A stretch of DNA of 64,000 nucleotides from the NCBI GenBank assembly GCA_017468465.1, contig JAFUIN010000023.1, forward strand, positions 1 to 64,000. The letters are read 5' to 3'. This stretch comes from Clostridia bacterium (GTDB taxonomy: Bacteria; Bacillota; Clostridia; UMGS1840). Position numbers and translations under genes: made by a program. The notes beneath the pieces were generated by a model. The model was not told where the DNA came from. It searched no databases and saw nothing but the letters and a program-made list of their open reading frames with translations. Below, one piece after another: positions 10,419 to 19,126 of the stretch. Numbering within the stretch: the first letter of the stretch is position 1; each line of letters starts with the position of its first letter.

Positions 10419-11288
10419 CTACTCTGCCTGCCATCTTGCAGTAGAGCCGCAAGGTAAATACAAGCCGGAATGTGTGGCACGAAAACCAATTTCGTCTGCT
10501 GTCACCTTTCCGCCGAATTTCTTCCCAACTGTTAAGTTCAGGATGTTTTCCATGACTGTATTGGACAGGCCTGTGGTATAACTGTTGATAATAAAAAACA
10601 GCGGTTTTTCGGTTAAAATGCGGGAGGACAATTCCACCAGCTCAAAAATTTTATCTTCAATCTTCCATAACTCACCGTTCGGACCTCTCCCATAAGAAGG
10701 CGGATCCATAATAATGGCGTCGTAATAATTCTGGCGCTTAATTTCACGCTCCACAAATTTGTAAGCATCATCCACGATAAAGCGAACCTTGCCGTTTTGA
10801 TTTAAGTTGTTTAGTTCTACATTTTCTTTCGCCCAGGTTACAATGGATTTCGCAGCATCCAGATGGCACACGCTTGCTCCCTCTTTTAAGCAGGCAACAG
10901 TGGCACCACCAGTATAGGCAAATAGATTGAGCACTTTGATTTCTCTGCCGGAGGAGCGAATCATATCACGGGCAAAATCCCAATTAACCGCCTGTTCGGG
11001 AAAAAGGCCGGTATGCTTAAAACCGGTAGGGCGCACCTTAAACCGTAAGTCACGATAAGAAATTTCCCAATGCTCGGGCAATTTTTTATAATATTTCCAT
11101 TCGCCGCCACCCTTGTGACTGCGAAAATATTTGGCATCAATTTTTCCGGAATGCTTCCCGATGGCACCATGCTTCCACACGACCTGGGGGTCGGGACGAA
11201 GAAGCTTGACATCCTTCCATCTCTCCAGCTTGTAGCCGTCTTCCGCATCCAGCAACTCAAAATCTTCCCAATACTCTGAAATCCACAT
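10419..11288 (-). CDS. Class I SAM-dependent methyltransferase (RlmI-like)
   Basis: A 289-residue protein with a Rossmann methyltransferase fold. Motif I is VLNLFAYTGGATVACL, the acidic loop is CHLDAAKSIVTWAKEN, and the catalytic motif DPPSYGRGPNGELWKI resembles the 23S rRNA m5C1962 (RlmI) group. The N-terminal WKYYKKLPEHWEISY stretch is typical of a shorter subgroup lacking the PUA domain. It probably methylates RNA in the cytosol, but the exact site cannot be read from the sequence. It is the first gene of the ECF-truA-ligA operon. Confidence 0.88.
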   Translation of the reverse strand: MWISEYWEDFELLDAEDGYKLERWKDVKLLRPDPQVVWKHGAIGKHSGKIDAKYFRSHKGGGEWKYYKKLPEHWEISYRDLRFKVRPTGFKHTGLFPEQAVNWDFARDMIRSSGREIKVLNLFAYTGGATVACLKEGASVCHLDAAKSIVTWAKENVELNNLNQNGKVRFIVDDAYKFVEREIKRQNYYDAIIMDPPSYGRGPNGELWKIEDKIFELVELSSRILTEKPLFFIINSYTTGLSNTVMENILNLTVGKKFGGKVTADEIGFRATHSGLYLPCGSTARWQAE

Positions 11289-11350
11289 AATTTATCCTCA
11301 TTTTTCTAAGTAAAATCTACAAAAATCTAAAAATGGACATACTTTGATAT

Positions 11351-11379
11351 ATTTTATCACAAAAGCATAGACTTGTCAA
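11351..11379 (-). promoter_or_regulatory. Sigma-A promoter of the methyltransferase-ecf-truA-ligA operon
   Basis: On the minus strand a perfect TTGACA (11379-11374) and a TAAAAT -10 box (11356-11351) are 17 bases apart. This lies about 63 bases upstream of the methyltransferase start. No other comparable promoter was seen between the eight genes, which are all within 25 bases of each other or overlap. Confidence 0.8.
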
Positions 11380-11700
11380 GGTTTACAGGGCGAAAAACAG
11401 CATAAAAAAAGCCTCCTCTGTGTAAGATGAGATAAGGATTGCCGAACAAAACTCGGAGGGGTTGTTATAGGGTAAAAATATTAAAAAGAGATTCCTCGCA
11501 TTCAATCGGAATGACACCTGTCAGGTGTTCTGCCGATTTTTTTCTTTTGTCATTCTGAGGAGTCCGCATGACGACGAAGAATCTCCTTTGCAGAGTATGT
11601 AATAATCCTACAGAAAGATTCCGCGTTTCAACGTGCCATTGACATGCGGAATGGCAGCAGAAAACGTGATTCGCAGAGCAACCTATCTATTAACATCCAT
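11380..11700. other. Gene-free divergent intergenic region with repeat-like DNA
   Basis: The 510-base gap between divergent operons has a promoter at each end. Its middle holds no plausible gene. It contains the MITE-like inverted repeat listed separately (11488-11585). A second element runs from 11621 to 11655, where an 8-bp arm, ATTCCGC plus flank, is repeated inverted as GCGGAAT. A 5-6 bp G/C-rich pair (GCCTCC with GGAGGG) lies around 11410-11460 and may be a weak hairpin. Confidence 0.6.
11488..11585. repeat. MITE-like imperfect inverted repeat (GAGATTC...GAATCTC type)
   Basis: The arms GAGATTCCTCG (11488-11498) and CGAAGAATCTC (11575-11585) pair with one gap. A nested pair, GGAATGAC and GTCATTC, lies inside. 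A 7-bp palindrome (ACACCTG/CAGGTGT) sits at the centre. The sequence resembles a widespread intergenic repeat in gut Firmicutes with the core GTCATTCTGAG and GAAGAATCTC. It encodes no protein and has no recognisable target duplication by eye. Confidence 0.6.
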
Positions 11701-11738
11701 AAAAAACGGAATATTCCAAAAAAGATTAAAAATTTTGC

Positions 11739-11767
11739 TTGCATTAAAGTGTATTATATGGTATAAT
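11739..11767 (+). promoter_or_regulatory. Sigma-A promoter for the topoisomerase-ychF-tgt-rlmB operon
   Basis: TTGCAT (11739-11744) and a perfect TATAAT (11762-11767) are separated by 17 bases. This places transcription start about 25 bases before the GTG start of the ParE-like gene. The leader contains the ribosome binding site GAAGAGG. Confidence 0.8.
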
Positions 11768-11798
11768 AAAATGTAAAAATATTGAAGAGGTGAACTGA

Positions 11799-13781
11799 GT
11801 GGCAACGGAAGAAATTTACGGCAACGACAGTATATCCAAACTGAAAGACGAGGAGCGTGTCAGACTGCGCCCTGCGGTTATTTTCGGTTCGGATGGTATT
11901 ACGGGCTGTCAGCACTCTATTTTTGAAATATTATCTAACTCTATTGACGAAGCCAGAGAAGGCTACGGCAAAAAAATTGAAATCACCAGATTTCGTGACC
12001 AATCGGTTGAAGTCAAAGACTATGGTCGCGGAATTCCTTTGGACTACAACTCCAAGGAAGACACCTACAACTGGCAGTTGGTTTTTTGCGAATTGTATGC
12101 CGGTGGGAAATATAACAATCAGGGTGGCGAAAACTACGAATACAGCTTGGGCTTGAACGGTCTGGGCGCATGCGCAACCCAATATGCTTCTGAATATATG
12201 AGCGTTCGGGTGGTTCGTGACGGATATCTCTATTCCCTGGAATTTGAAAAAGGAAAAAATGTAGGTGGATTAAAAAAAGAACCCACATTAGAAAAGAAAA
12301 CAGGCACCGTTATCAAGTGGCGGCCCGATTTAGAAGTATTTACCGACATTGATGTTCCTCTGGAATATTACATCAATACATTAAAAAAACAAGCTGTGGT
12401 AAACTCCGGCATTACATTTCTCTTAAAAGACGAATTGGAAAACGGAAAATTTCAGGAGTATACCTTCCTTTATAAAGACGGTATCACCGACTATGTAAAC
12501 GAGTTGACAACAGAAAAGGCGCTTACCCAGGTTCGCACCGTTTCTGCGGAACGTCTGGGACGTGACAGGTCGGACAAGCCGGAATACAAAGTAAAAATGA
12601 ACTTCGCATTCTGTTTCAACAACGAAGTGAACCTCATTGAATATTATCACAACTCCAGCTTTCTGGAATATGGCGGTTCCCCCGAAAAGGCAGTAAAAAA
12701 TGCGTTTGTTTACGCCATTGACAACTATATCAAGCAAACCAACAAATACAAAGCAAACGAAGCAAAGATTACTTACAACGATGTATTTGACAGCTTGATT
12801 TTGGTGTCCAACTCATTCTCCACCATTACCTCTTATGAAAACCAGACCAAAAAAGCAATTACCAACAAGTTTATTCAAGAGGCAATGCAGGATTTCTTAA
12901 AAGAACAGTTGGAAATCTACTTTATCGAAAATAAAACTGATGCCGAAAAAATTGCAGAGCAGATTTTAGTAAACAAACGAAGCCGTGAACAAGCGGAAAA
13001 AGCCAAGGTTAACATTAAGAAAAAGCTGTCGCAAGCTGTCGATGTGGTAAACCGTGTGCAGAAGTTTGTGGATTGCCGTACCAAAGATGTGGCTCGACGT
13101 GAGCTTTACATCGTGGAAGGTGATTCTGCGCTGGGCTCCTGTAAATTGGGCAGAGATGCAGAATTTCAGGCAATTATGCCAATCCGCGGTAAAATATTGA
13201 ACTGCTTGAAAGCCGAATACGATAAAATTTTCAACTCTGAAATCATCACCGATTTGATGCGCGTGCTTGGCTGCGGTGTGGAAATTAAACTGAAAAATCA
13301 AAAAGATATGTCTGCCTTTGATTTGGACAAGTTAAGATGGGACAAAATCATCATTTGTACCGATGCTGATGTGGACGGATTCCAGATCCGTACCCTGGTT
13401 TTGACTATGCTTTATATCCTGACCCCCACTCTCATTGAAAAAGGAAAAGTTTATATCGCAGAATCTCCCCTTTATGAAATTAACTCCAAAGAAAAAGGAA
13501 CATTCTTTGCATACGATGAAAAAGAAAAAACTGACCATCTGGCTTCCTTGACCGGAAAATATACCCTCCAGCGTTCCAAGGGACTTGGTGAAAACGAGCC
13601 GGAAATGATGTGGCAAACCACCATGAACCCTGAAACAAGACGGTTAATCAAGGTAATGCCCGAAGGAATGATTGAAACCAAAGAAACCTTTGAGCTGCTT
13701 CTGGGAGATAACCTGCAGGGCAGAAAAGATTATATTCAAATGCACGGTAAAGAATATTACGAATTTTTGGATATCAGCTGA
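11799..13781 (+). CDS. Type IIA DNA topoisomerase subunit B (ParE/GyrB-like, divergent)
   Basis: This 660-residue ATPase subunit starts at GTG behind GAAGAGGTGAACTGA. The GHKL ATPase motifs are EILSNSIDEA, DYGRGIP and a modified glycine-rich lid, YSLGLNGLGA. The TOPRIM metal motifs read VEGDSALGSCKLGRD and DADVDG, and the end has QRSKGLGENEPEMMW. GyrB usually reads EGDSAGGSAKQGRD, so this is a divergent second topoisomerase of the kind seen in Clostridia. It should pair with the downstream A subunit to decatenate or relax DNA. Topoisomerase IV is the best label; gyrase activity is not excluded. Confidence 0.9.
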   Translation: MATEEIYGNDSISKLKDEERVRLRPAVIFGSDGITGCQHSIFEILSNSIDEAREGYGKKIEITRFRDQSVEVKDYGRGIPLDYNSKEDTYNWQLVFCELYAGGKYNNQGGENYEYSLGLNGLGACATQYASEYMSVRVVRDGYLYSLEFEKGKNVGGLKKEPTLEKKTGTVIKWRPDLEVFTDIDVPLEYYINTLKKQAVVNSGITFLLKDELENGKFQEYTFLYKDGITDYVNELTTEKALTQVRTVSAERLGRDRSDKPEYKVKMNFAFCFNNEVNLIEYYHNSSFLEYGGSPEKAVKNAFVYAIDNYIKQTNKYKANEAKITYNDVFDSLILVSNSFSTITSYENQTKKAITNKFIQEAMQDFLKEQLEIYFIENKTDAEKIAEQILVNKRSREQAEKAKVNIKKKLSQAVDVVNRVQKFVDCRTKDVARRELYIVEGDSALGSCKLGRDAEFQAIMPIRGKILNCLKAEYDKIFNSEIITDLMRVLGCGVEIKLKNQKDMSAFDLDKLRWDKIIICTDADVDGFQIRTLVLTMLYILTPTLIEKGKVYIAESPLYEINSKEKGTFFAYDEKEKTDHLASLTGKYTLQRSKGLGENEPEMMWQTTMNPETRRLIKVMPEGMIETKETFELLLGDNLQGRKDYIQMHGKEYYEFLDIS

Positions 13782-13826
13782 TAATTTTTTTGCACAAAAG
13801 AAACCATAAAAGGAGCGTGACCCCCT

Positions 13827-15998
13827 TTGAATCATAGAGAACAGCCCATTACCGAGACCTTACGAACCAACTATATGCCCTATGCTATGAGTGTGATTAT
13901 TTCTCGTGCCATTCCGGAAATAGACGGTTTTAAGCCCTCTCACCGAAAGCTGTTATACACCATGTATAAAATGGGACTCTTAAATTCCCAAAAGATAAAG
14001 TCTGCCAATGTTGTGGGCAGAACCATGCAGTTAAACCCTCACGGAGATGCAGCAATATATGAAACCATGGTTCGTCTCACCCGCGGAAACGGCGCTTTGC
14101 TTCATCCGCTGGTGGACTCCAAAGGAAACTTCGGGAAAGTATATTCTAGAGATATGGCATATGCTGCTTCCCGTTACACAGAAGTAAAGCTGGACCCTAT
14201 CTGCAACGAGCTGTTCCGTGATATCGACTCAGACACTGTTGACTTTATGGACAACTATGACGGAACCTTAAAAGAACCGGCGCTTCTCCCGGTGACCTTC
14301 CCCACCATTTTAACCGGAGCAAATCAAGGGATTGCCGTTGGAATGGCATCCAATATCTGCTCTTTTAACTTGCGGGAGGTATGTGATGCTACCATCGCTT
14401 ACTTAAAAGACGAAAACGCCGATATATATGACATTATCACCGCACCGGATTTCCCCACCGGAGGAACCATTATCTGCGAACCCGAAGCAATGAAGGAAAT
14501 TCTTGCCACCGGGCGCGGTTCTTTCAAAATCCGCGGTTCTTATGAATACAACAAAAAAGAGCATTTAATTGAAATCAAAGAAATTCCATACACCACCACG
14601 TCGGAAGCGATTATCGACAAAATTGTGGACAACATCAAAAACGGAAAACTCAACAAAGAAATTGCCGATGTTCGTGATGAAACCGACCTGAGCGGTCTGA
14701 AAATCACCATCGACTTAAAACGTGGGGTTGACCCGGATGCCTTGATGCTGAAACTTTATAAGATGACTCCCCTGCAGGATAGCTTTGGCTGTAACTTTAA
14801 TTTAATTGTGGGCAACGAACCGGATGTATACGGTGTGGGCGGAATCATTCACGAATGGTCCAAATTCCGTATCAACTGTGTGAAACGCAGACTGTTATAC
14901 GAGATTAAAAAGAAATCTGCAAAGCTTCACCTGCTGGAAGGTCTGAAGAAAATTCTTCTGGATTTGGACAAAGCCATTGCCATCATTCGCGGAACCGAAG
15001 ATGACGCTATGGTTGTTCCCAATTTAATGGCAGGCTTCGGCATCGACGAGGTGCAGGCAGAATTTATTGCAGAAATCAAATTAAGAAACTTAAACAAAAA
15101 ATACATCTTAAACAGAATCGCCGATGTTGACGATTTGAAAAAAGAGTTAAAAGACCTGAAATATTCGGTAGAACACGAAGAAAAAATCAAAGAAATTATC
15201 ATCGAAGAGTTGACCAAAATCAAAGACAAATACGGTATGGACAGAAAAACTACCTTTGTAGCCGAAAATGAAGTCGATCACTACGAAGCCAATACTGTAA
15301 TTGAAGACTATAACCTGAAGCTCTTTATTACCAAACAGCATTACATTAAAAAAATCCGCCTGACTTCCTTAAAAGCCGGCGGAGAGCACAAGCTGAAAGA
15401 CGGTGATAAGGTAAACTTAGAAATTGATGAAACAAACTTAGGCGAAATTTTGGTATTTACCAATCACTTTAATGCCTACAAATTGAAAATTCATGAAATT
15501 CCCGATACAAAGCTTTCCAACTTTGGAGAATATCTCCCCTCTTTGCTGGAAATGGAACCTGAGGAAGTTCCCGTTCAGCTTTTCACCACGGGAGATTATA
15601 AAGGCTTCTTCCTGTTTGTGTTTGAAAACGGTAAAACTGCAAAAGTTCCCGTTTCAGCTTATCAGACCAAAACAAACAGAAAGCGACTGATCAAAGCGTA
15701 TTCCAACGCCTCCCCTGTTGTCAGAATTTTCAAGCTGCAGGAAGATACCGATTTAGCACTGTTCTCCAATATGGATAAAGCATTGGTGGTAAACACATCG
15801 TTAATCAACTTAAAAACCACCCGTGACACCATCGGCGTGCAGACCATGAGACTGAAAAACGCAAAAATTAAAAAAGCGGCTCTGTTGACCGAAACCCGCA
15901 TCAAAGAGCCGGAATATTATTTAGGCAAAACCATTCCATTAAGCGGATGCTCACTGCGAATGGAAGACAAAGGCTTCAAACAGCTGAAATTATTCTAA
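13827..15998 (+). CDS. Type IIA DNA topoisomerase subunit A (ParC/GyrA-like, divergent)
   Basis: The protein has 723 residues from a TTG start behind AAAAGGAG. The start is supported by the conserved N-terminus ITETLRTNYMPYAMSVIISRAIPEIDG. The DNA-cleaving Tyr is Y117 in AASRYTEVK. It is shorter than typical ParC or GyrA (about 800-850). The C-terminal DNA-wrapping domain after about residue 490 lacks a recognisable GyrA box, which favours a topoisomerase IV-like role. It follows the B subunit by 45 bases, so the two are co-transcribed. Confidence 0.9.
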   Translation: MNHREQPITETLRTNYMPYAMSVIISRAIPEIDGFKPSHRKLLYTMYKMGLLNSQKIKSANVVGRTMQLNPHGDAAIYETMVRLTRGNGALLHPLVDSKGNFGKVYSRDMAYAASRYTEVKLDPICNELFRDIDSDTVDFMDNYDGTLKEPALLPVTFPTILTGANQGIAVGMASNICSFNLREVCDATIAYLKDENADIYDIITAPDFPTGGTIICEPEAMKEILATGRGSFKIRGSYEYNKKEHLIEIKEIPYTTTSEAIIDKIVDNIKNGKLNKEIADVRDETDLSGLKITIDLKRGVDPDALMLKLYKMTPLQDSFGCNFNLIVGNEPDVYGVGGIIHEWSKFRINCVKRRLLYEIKKKSAKLHLLEGLKKILLDLDKAIAIIRGTEDDAMVVPNLMAGFGIDEVQAEFIAEIKLRNLNKKYILNRIADVDDLKKELKDLKYSVEHEEKIKEIIIEELTKIKDKYGMDRKTTFVAENEVDHYEANTVIEDYNLKLFITKQHYIKKIRLTSLKAGGEHKLKDGDKVNLEIDETNLGEILVFTNHFNAYKLKIHEIPDTKLSNFGEYLPSLLEMEPEEVPVQLFTTGDYKGFFLFVFENGKTAKVPVSAYQTKTNRKRLIKAYSNASPVVRIFKLQEDTDLALFSNMDKALVVNTSLINLKTTRDTIGVQTMRLKNAKIKKAALLTETRIKEPEYYLGKTIPLSGCSLRMEDKGFKQLKLF

Positions 15999-16041
15999 GC
16001 TGTTTCGCCCGCATCATAAATGAAAGAAAAGGAAATGAATT

Positions 16042-17136
16042 ATGAAACTTGGAATCGTAGGACTTCCCAATGTCGGAAAATCCACTTTATTTAACGCAAT
16101 CACAAAAGCAGGTGCAGAAGCGCAGAACTATCCCTTTTGCACCATCGAACCAAATGTTGGTATTGTAACGGTACCCGACCCCCGTTTGGACGTTTTAACC
16201 AAAATGTATAACTCCAAAAAAACCGTTCCCGCAATTATCGAATTTGTTGACATTGCCGGCTTGGTAAAAGGTGCCAGCAAGGGCGAAGGTTTGGGAAACA
16301 AATTTTTATCGCACATTTGTGAAGTAGACGCTGTCATTCACGTGGTAAGATGCTTTGAAAACACAAACATTGTGCATGTGGAAGGTTCAGTTGACCCTGC
16401 CCGTGATATTGAAATTATCAATATGGAATTGATTTTTGCCGATTTAGATTCCATTGACAGAAGAATCGAACGTGCCACCAAACAGCTGAAGGGTGATAAA
16501 AAATATCAAGTAGAAATTGATGTATTAAAACACTTAAAAGAAGAAATGGAAACGGGCAAAACTGCCCGTGAGGTTGGTCTTTCCGACGAAGAAAAAGAAC
16601 TGTTAAAAGACTTGTCTCTCTTAACCTTGAAACCGGTTATCTACGCTGCAAACCTGTCGGAAGAAGATTTGAAACAAGGCGGCGAATCAAATGAATATTT
16701 CAAGCTTTTAACCGAGCTGGCAAAAAAAGAAAACGCCAGTGTTATCCCTGTTTCTGCACAGATTGAAGCAGAAATATCTGAACTGGACGACGAAGAAAAG
16801 GCAATGTTTTTGGAAGAACTTGGATTGGCGCAATCCGGTCTGGACCGGCTGATTCAGGCAAGCTATTCCCTCTTGGGTCTTATTTCTTACTTAACCGCCG
16901 GTGAACCGGAAACCAGAGCCTGGACCATTGTAAAAGGAACCAAAGCACCCGGTGCTGCCGGCAAAATCCATTCCGACTTTGAACGTGGCTTTATCCGTGC
17001 AGAAGTAATCGGATATGACGAACTTATCGAAGCAGGCTCTATGACCGCTGCAAAAGAAAAAGGCTGGGTTCGTTCCGAAGGAAAAGAATATGTGGTAAAA
17101 GACGGCGACATTATTTTGTTCCGTTTCAATGTGTAA
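16042..17136 (+). CDS. ychF: Redox-regulated ATPase YchF (Obg-family P-loop protein)
   Basis: A 364-residue Obg-family P-loop protein that prefers ATP over GTP. The G1 motif is GLPNVGKST, G3 is DIAGLVKGAS followed by KGEGLGNKFL, and the NLSEED segment occupies the altered G4 position. The C-terminal TGS domain starts near LISYLTAGEPETRAW and ends with the conserved FRFNV. YchF binds ribosomes and is linked to stress responses. It lies 43 bases after the topoisomerase A subunit, probably in the same transcript. Confidence 0.97.
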   Translation: MKLGIVGLPNVGKSTLFNAITKAGAEAQNYPFCTIEPNVGIVTVPDPRLDVLTKMYNSKKTVPAIIEFVDIAGLVKGASKGEGLGNKFLSHICEVDAVIHVVRCFENTNIVHVEGSVDPARDIEIINMELIFADLDSIDRRIERATKQLKGDKKYQVEIDVLKHLKEEMETGKTAREVGLSDEEKELLKDLSLLTLKPVIYAANLSEEDLKQGGESNEYFKLLTELAKKENASVIPVSAQIEAEISELDDEEKAMFLEELGLAQSGLDRLIQASYSLLGLISYLTAGEPETRAWTIVKGTKAPGAAGKIHSDFERGFIRAEVIGYDELIEAGSMTAAKEKGWVRSEGKEYVVKDGDIILFRFNV

Positions 17137-17149
17137 AGGATTTTCATTT

Positions 17150-18286
17150 ATGTATCAACTGTTAAAACAAGAAGGCGAAGCCAGACGCGGCGAATTCAAA
17201 ACCGTACACGGCACGGTGCAAACCCCCGTGTTTATGAATGTGGGAACAGCTGCCGCAATTAAAGGTGCCGTTTCTGCATTGGACTTAAAAGACATCGGCT
17301 GTCAGGTTGAGCTTTCCAATACTTATCATTTGCATCTTCGCCCCGGAGATACCATTATCAAACAAATGGGGGGACTTCACAAATTTATGAACTGGGACCG
17401 CCCCATTCTTACCGATAGCGGCGGATTTCAGATTTTTTCGCTCGCCAAGCTTCGTAAAATTCAGGAAGAAGGAGTTACCTTTGCCTCTCACATCGACGGA
17501 CGTCGTATTTTTATGGGGCCGGAGCAATCGATGCAGATTCAGTCCAATCTGGGTTCTACCATTGCTATGGCATTTGACGAGTGTGTAGAGAACCCGTCCA
17601 CCCACAGCTATGTAGAACGTTCTGCAGCAATGACGGTCAGATGGCTGGAACGCTGCAAAAAAGAAATGGCACGGCTCAATTCCCTGCCCGACACCGTGAA
17701 TCCCAATCAACTGTTGTTTGGCATCAACCAGGGCGGCATTTACGAGGACATCCGTGTGGAGCATATGAAGCAAATTACCGATATGAATTTAGACGGTTAT
17801 GCCATTGGCGGTCTTGCAGTAGGCGAAACTCACGAAGAAATGTATCGCATTATTGAGGCAGTGATGCCCTATATGCCAAAAGAAAAACCCCGCTATTTAA
17901 TGGGTGTTGGAACGCCGGGCAACATATTGAACGCTGTGGCAAGAGGTGTGGATTTCTTCGACTGTGTGATGCCTGCAAGAAACGCACGTCACGCATCTAT
18001 TTATACCAAAAACGGCATTATGCACCTGATGAACAAAAAATATGAGACGGATGACCGTCCCATCGACGAGCAATGCAACTGCCCCACCTGCCGCAATTTC
18101 TCCAGAGCATATATCAGACACCTGTTCAAAGCAAAAGAAATGCTTGCAATGCGGCTTTGCGTGATGCACAACCTATATTTTTACAACGAATTGATGGCTG
18201 ACATCCGTCATCATATTGAAGAAGGAACTTTCACCAAATTCTATCTGGAAAAAGCACCTTTATACGATAATCATATCCAGGAATGA
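17150..18286 (+). CDS. tgt: tRNA-guanine transglycosylase (queuosine pathway)
   Basis: Tgt swaps guanine 34 of GUN anticodons for preQ1. The 378-residue protein has the substrate loop LTDSGGFQIFSL, the FDECVENPS segment, the nucleophile region in GVGTPGNILNAVARGVDFFDCVMPARNA (shown here by its parts VGTPGN and DCVMPARNARH), and the zinc site CNCPTC followed by a distal His. I chose the ATG before YQLLKQEG because it aligns with the family and has AAAGGATTTTCATTT before it. It is preceded by ychF and followed at 11 bases by rlmB. Confidence 0.97.
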   Translation: MYQLLKQEGEARRGEFKTVHGTVQTPVFMNVGTAAAIKGAVSALDLKDIGCQVELSNTYHLHLRPGDTIIKQMGGLHKFMNWDRPILTDSGGFQIFSLAKLRKIQEEGVTFASHIDGRRIFMGPEQSMQIQSNLGSTIAMAFDECVENPSTHSYVERSAAMTVRWLERCKKEMARLNSLPDTVNPNQLLFGINQGGIYEDIRVEHMKQITDMNLDGYAIGGLAVGETHEEMYRIIEAVMPYMPKEKPRYLMGVGTPGNILNAVARGVDFFDCVMPARNARHASIYTKNGIMHLMNKKYETDDRPIDEQCNCPTCRNFSRAYIRHLFKAKEMLAMRLCVMHNLYFYNELMADIRHHIEEGTFTKFYLEKAPLYDNHIQE

Positions 18287-18297
18287 GGAATATAAAG

Positions 18298-19068
18298 ATG
18301 GAAGAAATGAAAAAATTTAACGAAAACGAAAGAATTGAAGATAAAATTGAAGGCAGAAACCCTGTGCTGGAAGCTTTGAAAGCAGATACGGAAATTGATA
18401 AAATTTACGTGATGAATCACTTCAAAGACCCCATTCTCTATCAAATTGTAAAGCTTGCCAACCAGAAAAAAATTCCGGTTTCCCGTGTGGAAAAAGGCAA
18501 ACTGGACCGGATGAGCGAAGTGAAAAACCATCAAGGTGTCATTGCTTCGGTATCCCAGGCAAAATACGTTTCTGTACAGGAAATCCTGGAATCAGCTTAT
18601 GAAAAAGGAAAAAATCCTTTCCTTGTTATTTTAGACGGCATTGAGGACACCCACAATTTAGGCGCCATTGTCCGTTCGGCAGAATGTGCCGGCTGTGACG
18701 GAGTCATCATTCCAAAACGCCGTGCTGCAGGGGTAAACAGCGGTGCCTATAAGGCGTCTGCCGGTGCAGTAAATTATATGAAAATTGCCAGAGTCACCAA
18801 CTTAAACTCCACCATTTTGGAGCTAAAAGAACAGGGCGTGTTGATTGTAGGCACCGATGCCTCTGCCAATATGTCTTACAAAGACCCGGACCTGACTGTT
18901 CCCCTTGCCATTGTAATCGGTTCGGAAGGGTACGGAATGAGTGAACACGTAAAGCAAAAATGTGACACTTTGGTGAGTCTTCCTATTTTAGGACAAGTGA
19001 ATTCCTTAAACGCATCGGTTTGTGCAGGCATTATGATTTACGAAGCACTGAACCAAAGAATGAAATAA
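18298..19068 (+). CDS. rlmB: 23S rRNA (guanosine-2'-O-)-methyltransferase RlmB-type (TrmH/SpoU family)
   Basis: The 256-residue SPOUT enzyme has an N-terminal substrate-binding domain (IEGRNPVLEALKAD). The knotted methyltransferase domain follows, with motif 1 DGIEDTHNLGAIVRSAE, motif 2 IVIGSEGYGMS and motif 3 LPILGQVNSLNASVCAG. It transfers a methyl group from SAM to a ribose of 23S rRNA. The start after GAGGAATATAAAG is preferred over an upstream ATG that overlaps tgt. A bidirectional terminator follows. Confidence 0.94.
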   Translation: MEEMKKFNENERIEDKIEGRNPVLEALKADTEIDKIYVMNHFKDPILYQIVKLANQKKIPVSRVEKGKLDRMSEVKNHQGVIASVSQAKYVSVQEILESAYEKGKNPFLVILDGIEDTHNLGAIVRSAECAGCDGVIIPKRRAAGVNSGAYKASAGAVNYMKIARVTNLNSTILELKEQGVLIVGTDASANMSYKDPDLTVPLAIVIGSEGYGMSEHVKQKCDTLVSLPILGQVNSLNASVCAGIMIYEALNQRMK

Positions 19069-19088
19069 CATTACTTTACATTAAAAAT

Positions 19089-19126
19089 CAGAGCTGCCTT
19101 ACTTTGCAAGACAGCTCTGTTTTTTA
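19089..19126. terminator. Bidirectional intrinsic terminator between rlmB and the DUF5693 gene
   Basis: An 8-bp stem (CAGAGCTG with CAGCTCTG) is followed on the plus strand by seven Ts and on the minus strand by TTTTTAAT. It separates two convergent genes. Confidence 0.85.
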
